NCBI GenBank assembly: GCA_937988705.1
Contig: CALKIA010000227.1
Coordinates: 1 to 7,825 of the forward strand
Direction of reading: 5' to 3'
DNA from: an uncultured Chloroflexota bacterium
Lineage (GTDB): Bacteria; Chloroflexota; Anaerolineae; Aggregatilineales; Phototrophicaceae
Length of the DNA stretch: 7,825 nucleotides
Shown piece by piece: positions 5,423-7,825 of the stretch. How positions within the stretch are numbered: the first letter of the stretch is position 1; the number at the start of each line of letters is the position of its first letter. The translations under genes were made by a program, and so were the position numbers. The notes below the pieces were generated by a model that was not told the origin of the DNA, did no database searches, and saw only the letters and a list, made by a program, of their open reading frames with translations.

Positions 5423-6181
5423 ATGACCACTATCGACGTTCGTCCGGCGGCCTATGCTGATGTCCGGGATCTGCGTGAACTCTATCGCCAGGAGGCCAAC
5501 GTGCAGATTGTGCGGGACTCGGCGTTGGTGCGCGGCTTTGCGCAAGCCTACCACGTATGGTTCGAGGGGCGCTTGGCGGGGTATGGTGCGGTCGGCACGC
5601 GCTACAACACCGATCATGTGCTCGAATTTTATGTCGTACCGCACTTACGCAGCCGCGCCTTGCCGATCTTTCGCGAACTGCTCGCCGTCAGCCGGGCGAC
5701 ACATATTCAGGCGCAGACCAACATGCCGCTCATGCTGCAACTGCTCTACGACTGCGCACAGCAGATCACCAGCGAGGCAATCCTGTTTGCTGATGCGGCG
5801 ACCACGCAGTTGGAGTGCCGAGCGGGGCGGTTTCGGCGCGCGACAGCGGAGGATCAACCGTCAATTTTCACCCATGCGCATGAACCCGTTGGCGAGTGGG
5901 TGATCGAAATGGAAAGCGACATTGTCGCGACGGGCGGCTTTCTAACGCACTACAATCCGCCCTACGCTGATATTTTCATGGAAGTCGCCACCGCAGTGCG
6001 GCAGCAGGGTTATGGCAGTTATCTCGTGCAAGAGCTGAAACGGGTCTGCTACGAAGCCGGGAAAAAGCCCGCTGCCCGCTGCAACCCGGATCATCTCGCC
6101 TCGCGCCGGACGCTCGAAAAAGCCGGCTTTCTGCCGTGTGGACGACTGCTGGTCGGTGCAGTGTCCGCCGCGCAGTCGTAA
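5423..6181 (+). CDS. GNAT-family N-acetyltransferase with degenerate N-terminal half
   Basis: The product has 252 residues and the acetyl acceptor is unknown. The start ATG at 5423 has a GGGGGA stretch 5 bases before it; the in-frame TTG at 5396 would add nine residues and lies where transcription may begin. Residues 1-125 (IDVRPAAYADVRDLRELYRQ onward) resemble the opening of a GNAT fold but lack the CoA loop. Residues 136-245 form the likely active half: GRFRRATAEDQPSIF, EWVIEMESDIVATGGFLTHY, motif A with R193-QQGYG-S (EVATAVRQQGYGSYLV), and NPDHLASRRTLEKAGF (221-236), the classic N..S...LEKAGF end that contacts CoA. It differs from the acetyltransferase at 1053-1913 in length and sequence, so the two are not recent duplicates. 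The gene is divergent from the small-protein operon and converges on groEL. Confidence 0.85.
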   Translation: MTTIDVRPAAYADVRDLRELYRQEANVQIVRDSALVRGFAQAYHVWFEGRLAGYGAVGTRYNTDHVLEFYVVPHLRSRALPIFRELLAVSRATHIQAQTNMPLMLQLLYDCAQQITSEAILFADAATTQLECRAGRFRRATAEDQPSIFTHAHEPVGEWVIEMESDIVATGGFLTHYNPPYADIFMEVATAVRQQGYGSYLVQELKRVCYEAGKKPAARCNPDHLASRRTLEKAGFLPCGRLLVGAVSAAQS

Positions 6182-6248
6182 TGAGCGTCAGGATAAGACA
6201 CATCCGCGTGTTCTCCTCACCCACGCAATCGGGGAGGAACGGCGCGTC

Positions 6249-6294
6249 TGCTGTCTCCCCTCCCTGAATTCGGGGAGGGGCCGGGGGTGGGGTC
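6249..6294. repeat. GC-rich hairpin repeat (copy 2)
   Basis: This copy matches copy 1 at 2011-2056 in 45 of 46 bases. CCCCTCCC (6257-6264) and GGGAGGGG (6273-6280) form the stem. It lies in the convergent gap, on the acetyltransferase side of the groEL terminator. Confidence 0.85.
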
Positions 6295-6311
6295 GGCACA
6301 CACCCGTAATC

Positions 6312-6342
6312 AAAAAGGGCGACCCCGTCTGGAGTCGCCCTT
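6312..6342 (-). terminator. Intrinsic terminator of groEL
   Basis: On the minus strand AAGGGCGAC pairs with GTCGCCCTT (9 bp; 6342-6334 with 6323-6315), followed at once by TTTTT (6316-6312). It is 62 bases past the groEL stop. On the + strand the stem is followed by CTGAAC, so it favours groEL. Confidence 0.85.
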
Positions 6343-6362
6343 CTGAACCCGCCCGCACAGCT

Positions 6363-6396
6363 CCCCTCTCCCTTGGGAGAGGGGTTGGGGGTGAGG
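6363..6396. repeat. GC-rich hairpin repeat, second subtype, in the groEL 3' end
   Basis: CCCCTCTCCC (6363-6372) and GGGAGAGGGG (6375-6384) form a perfect 10-bp stem with a TT centre, followed by TTGGGGGTGAGG. The layout resembles the copies at 2011 and 6249, but the centre lacks GAATTC. It lies 8 bases past the groEL stop and upstream of the terminator, so it is part of the groEL transcript. Confidence 0.8.
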
Positions 6397-6404
6397 TTAT
6401 CTCT

Positions 6405-7825
6405 TTAGTACTCGGGCATCTGCGGGCCAGGCCCAGCGGATTCCTTCTGCGGCACGTCGGTGATCAGAACTTCGGTCGTCAGGATCATCGAGGCGATGGA
6501 CGCCGCGTTTTCGACCGCACCGCGCGTGACCTTCGCGGGATCGGGGATCCCCGCCTTGATCATGTCGCCGTACTGGTTGGTCATGACGTTGTAACCGATG
6601 TTGTGGTTGTTCTGTTCCTTCTGCTGGCGGCGCACTTCCTGAATGACCACCGCGCCGTCGATCCCGGCGTTCGCAGCGATCTTCTTCATGGGCACTTCCA
6701 GCGAACGGCGGACGATCTGCACGCCGGTGTTTTCGTCTTCAGTTTCGAAGCGAACCGCATCCAGCGCGGGGATGGCATTGACGAGCGCCACACCACCACC
6801 AGGAACGATACCTTCTTCAACCGCCGCACGGGTGGCGCTCAGGGCGTCTTCCACACGGTGCTTCTTTTCCTTGAGTTCGGTTTCAGTCGCCGCGCCAACG
6901 CGGATCACTGCGACGCCGCCCGACAGCTTGGCCAGACGTTCCTGCAGCTTTTCCTTGTCGTAGTCGCTGGTGCTGAGTTCGATTTCCTTGCGGATTTCTT
7001 CGATGCGGCCCTTGATGGCACCCTCATCACCGTTGCCGTCGACGACCGTCGTGTCGTCCTTGGTCGCCTGCACCTTCGCCGCGCGACCGAGGTCTTGCAG
7101 CGTCACGGTTTCCAGCTTGCGGCCGGTTTCTTCGCTGATGACCGTGCCGCCCGTCAGGATGGCAATGTCACGCAGCATCGCCTTGCGGCGATCGCCGAAG
7201 CCGGGGGCCTTGATCGCGAGCACGTTGAGCATGCCGCGCAGCTTGTTCAGAACCAGCGTCGCCAGCGCTTCGCCGTCGACATCTTCCGCGATGATGACCA
7301 CATCCCGCTTGCCGATCTGCACCAGCTTTTCGAGCAGGGGAACGATATCCTGAGCCGCGCTGATCTTCTTGTCGTAGATCAGGATGTACGGTTCTTCGAT
7401 AATCGCTTCCATCGCGTCGGTATTGGTGACGAAGTACGCGCTGATGTAGCCGCGGTCGAACTGCATACCTTCGACGTATTCGGTTTCGAATTCCAGACCG
7501 CGCGATTCTTCAACCGTCACCACGCCGTCCTTACCAACCTTGTCCATGACTTCCGCAATCAGGTTACCGATTTCGAAGTCCTGCGCCGAAACGCTGGCGA
7601 CGTTGGCAATTTCTTCCTTGGTGCTGATCTGGGTCGCCTGAGTCTTCAGGTTCGCCGCAATGGCTTCCGCCGCCGCCATGATGCCGCGCTTGAGCAGCAT
7701 CGGGTTGGCGCCAGCCGCCACGTTCTTCAGACCTTCGTTGACGATCGCCTGCGCCAGAACGGTCGCGGTGGTCGTGCCGTCACCGGCGATATCGTTGGTC
7801 TTGGTCGCGGCTTCCTTCAGAAGCT
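6405..7825 (-). CDS. groL: Chaperonin GroEL (60 kDa), N-terminus outside the window
   Basis: The frame stays open to the window edge and gives 472 residues, beginning LLKEAATKTNDIAGDGTTTA; by comparison with E. coli about the first 72 residues are missing. GroEL forms the double-ring ATP-driven folding chamber with GroES. Visible hallmarks are GDGTTTATVLAQAI with the ATPase aspartate (E. coli D87), VEGMQFDRGYISAYFVTN of the apical domain, IIAEDVDGEALATLV, IKAPGFGDRRKAML, SDYDKEKLQERLAKLSGG, HRVEDALSATRAAVEEG with the second ATPase aspartate (E. coli D398), and PGGGVAL. Odd point: the protein ends ...ITDVPQKESAGPGPQMPEY without the Gly-Gly-Met repeats seen in many GroELs. No groES lies downstream; it would have to be upstream, outside the window. 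A hairpin repeat and terminator follow. Confidence 0.97.
   Translation of the reverse strand, partial: LLKEAATKTNDIAGDGTTTATVLAQAIVNEGLKNVAAGANPMLLKRGIMAAAEAIAANLKTQATQISTKEEIANVASVSAQDFEIGNLIAEVMDKVGKDGVVTVEESRGLEFETEYVEGMQFDRGYISAYFVTNTDAMEAIIEEPYILIYDKKISAAQDIVPLLEKLVQIGKRDVVIIAEDVDGEALATLVLNKLRGMLNVLAIKAPGFGDRRKAMLRDIAILTGGTVISEETGRKLETVTLQDLGRAAKVQATKDDTTVVDGNGDEGAIKGRIEEIRKEIELSTSDYDKEKLQERLAKLSGGVAVIRVGAATETELKEKKHRVEDALSATRAAVEEGIVPGGGVALVNAIPALDAVRFETEDENTGVQIVRRSLEVPMKKIAANAGIDGAVVIQEVRRQQKEQNNHNIGYNVMTNQYGDMIKAGIPDPAKVTRGAVENAASIASMILTTEVLITDVPQKESAGPGPQMPEY

Noticed and set aside
1..7825. A new defence, mobile or biosynthetic system
   Set aside because: No nuclease, helicase, reverse transcriptase, integrase, toxin-antitoxin pair or biosynthetic core is visible; the genes are mostly separate units of common families.

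Overview
The window looks like an ordinary chromosomal segment of a moderately GC-rich, free-living bacterium. I see no phage, plasmid, transposase, tRNA, rRNA or CRISPR array. The best guess for the organism is a member of the Chloroflexota (Anaerolineae-like). The reasons are the gene mix (a class III CoA-transferase end, a two-domain GNAT, an aldo/keto reductase, an atypical SDR, a YgaJ/PepE-like peptidase, GroEL) and short palindromic repeats sitting at gene ends. This placement is inference from style; the partial GroEL is the best marker to test it.

Layout, left to right. Bases 1-60 are the last codons of a CaiB/BaiF CoA-transferase on the + strand. A secreted cysteine-rich protein of unknown function (136-720, -) faces it. 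Bases 721-1052 carry no gene but hold a large composite palindrome and two decayed repeat pieces. Two minus-strand genes follow: a double-GNAT acetyltransferase (1053-1913) and an aldo/keto reductase (2055-3101), separated by a copy of a GC-rich hairpin repeat that touches the reductase stop codon. Divergent from the reductase is an NAD(P)-binding epimerase/dehydratase-like SDR (3237-4247, +), whose start overlaps the stop of a possible six-codon leader ORF. Its 3' side packs heptamer repeats, an intrinsic terminator and nonamer repeats into about 115 bases. Next come a minus-strand pair, a small charged protein (5065-5298) coupled without a gap to a peptidase E-family serine peptidase (4363-5064), flanked on both sides by triple nonamer repeats of the same design. 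A second double-GNAT acetyltransferase (5423-6181, +) converges on groEL (6405 to beyond 7825, -). The gap between them holds two hairpin repeats and a clear groEL terminator.

How the genes work together: apart from the peptidase/small-protein pair, these are mostly single-gene units with their own signals, and I see no shared pathway. I did not find a new multi-gene system. The most interesting structure is between the genes: at least three families of short repeats, consistently at gene ends or promoters, one showing paired changes that keep palindromes intact.
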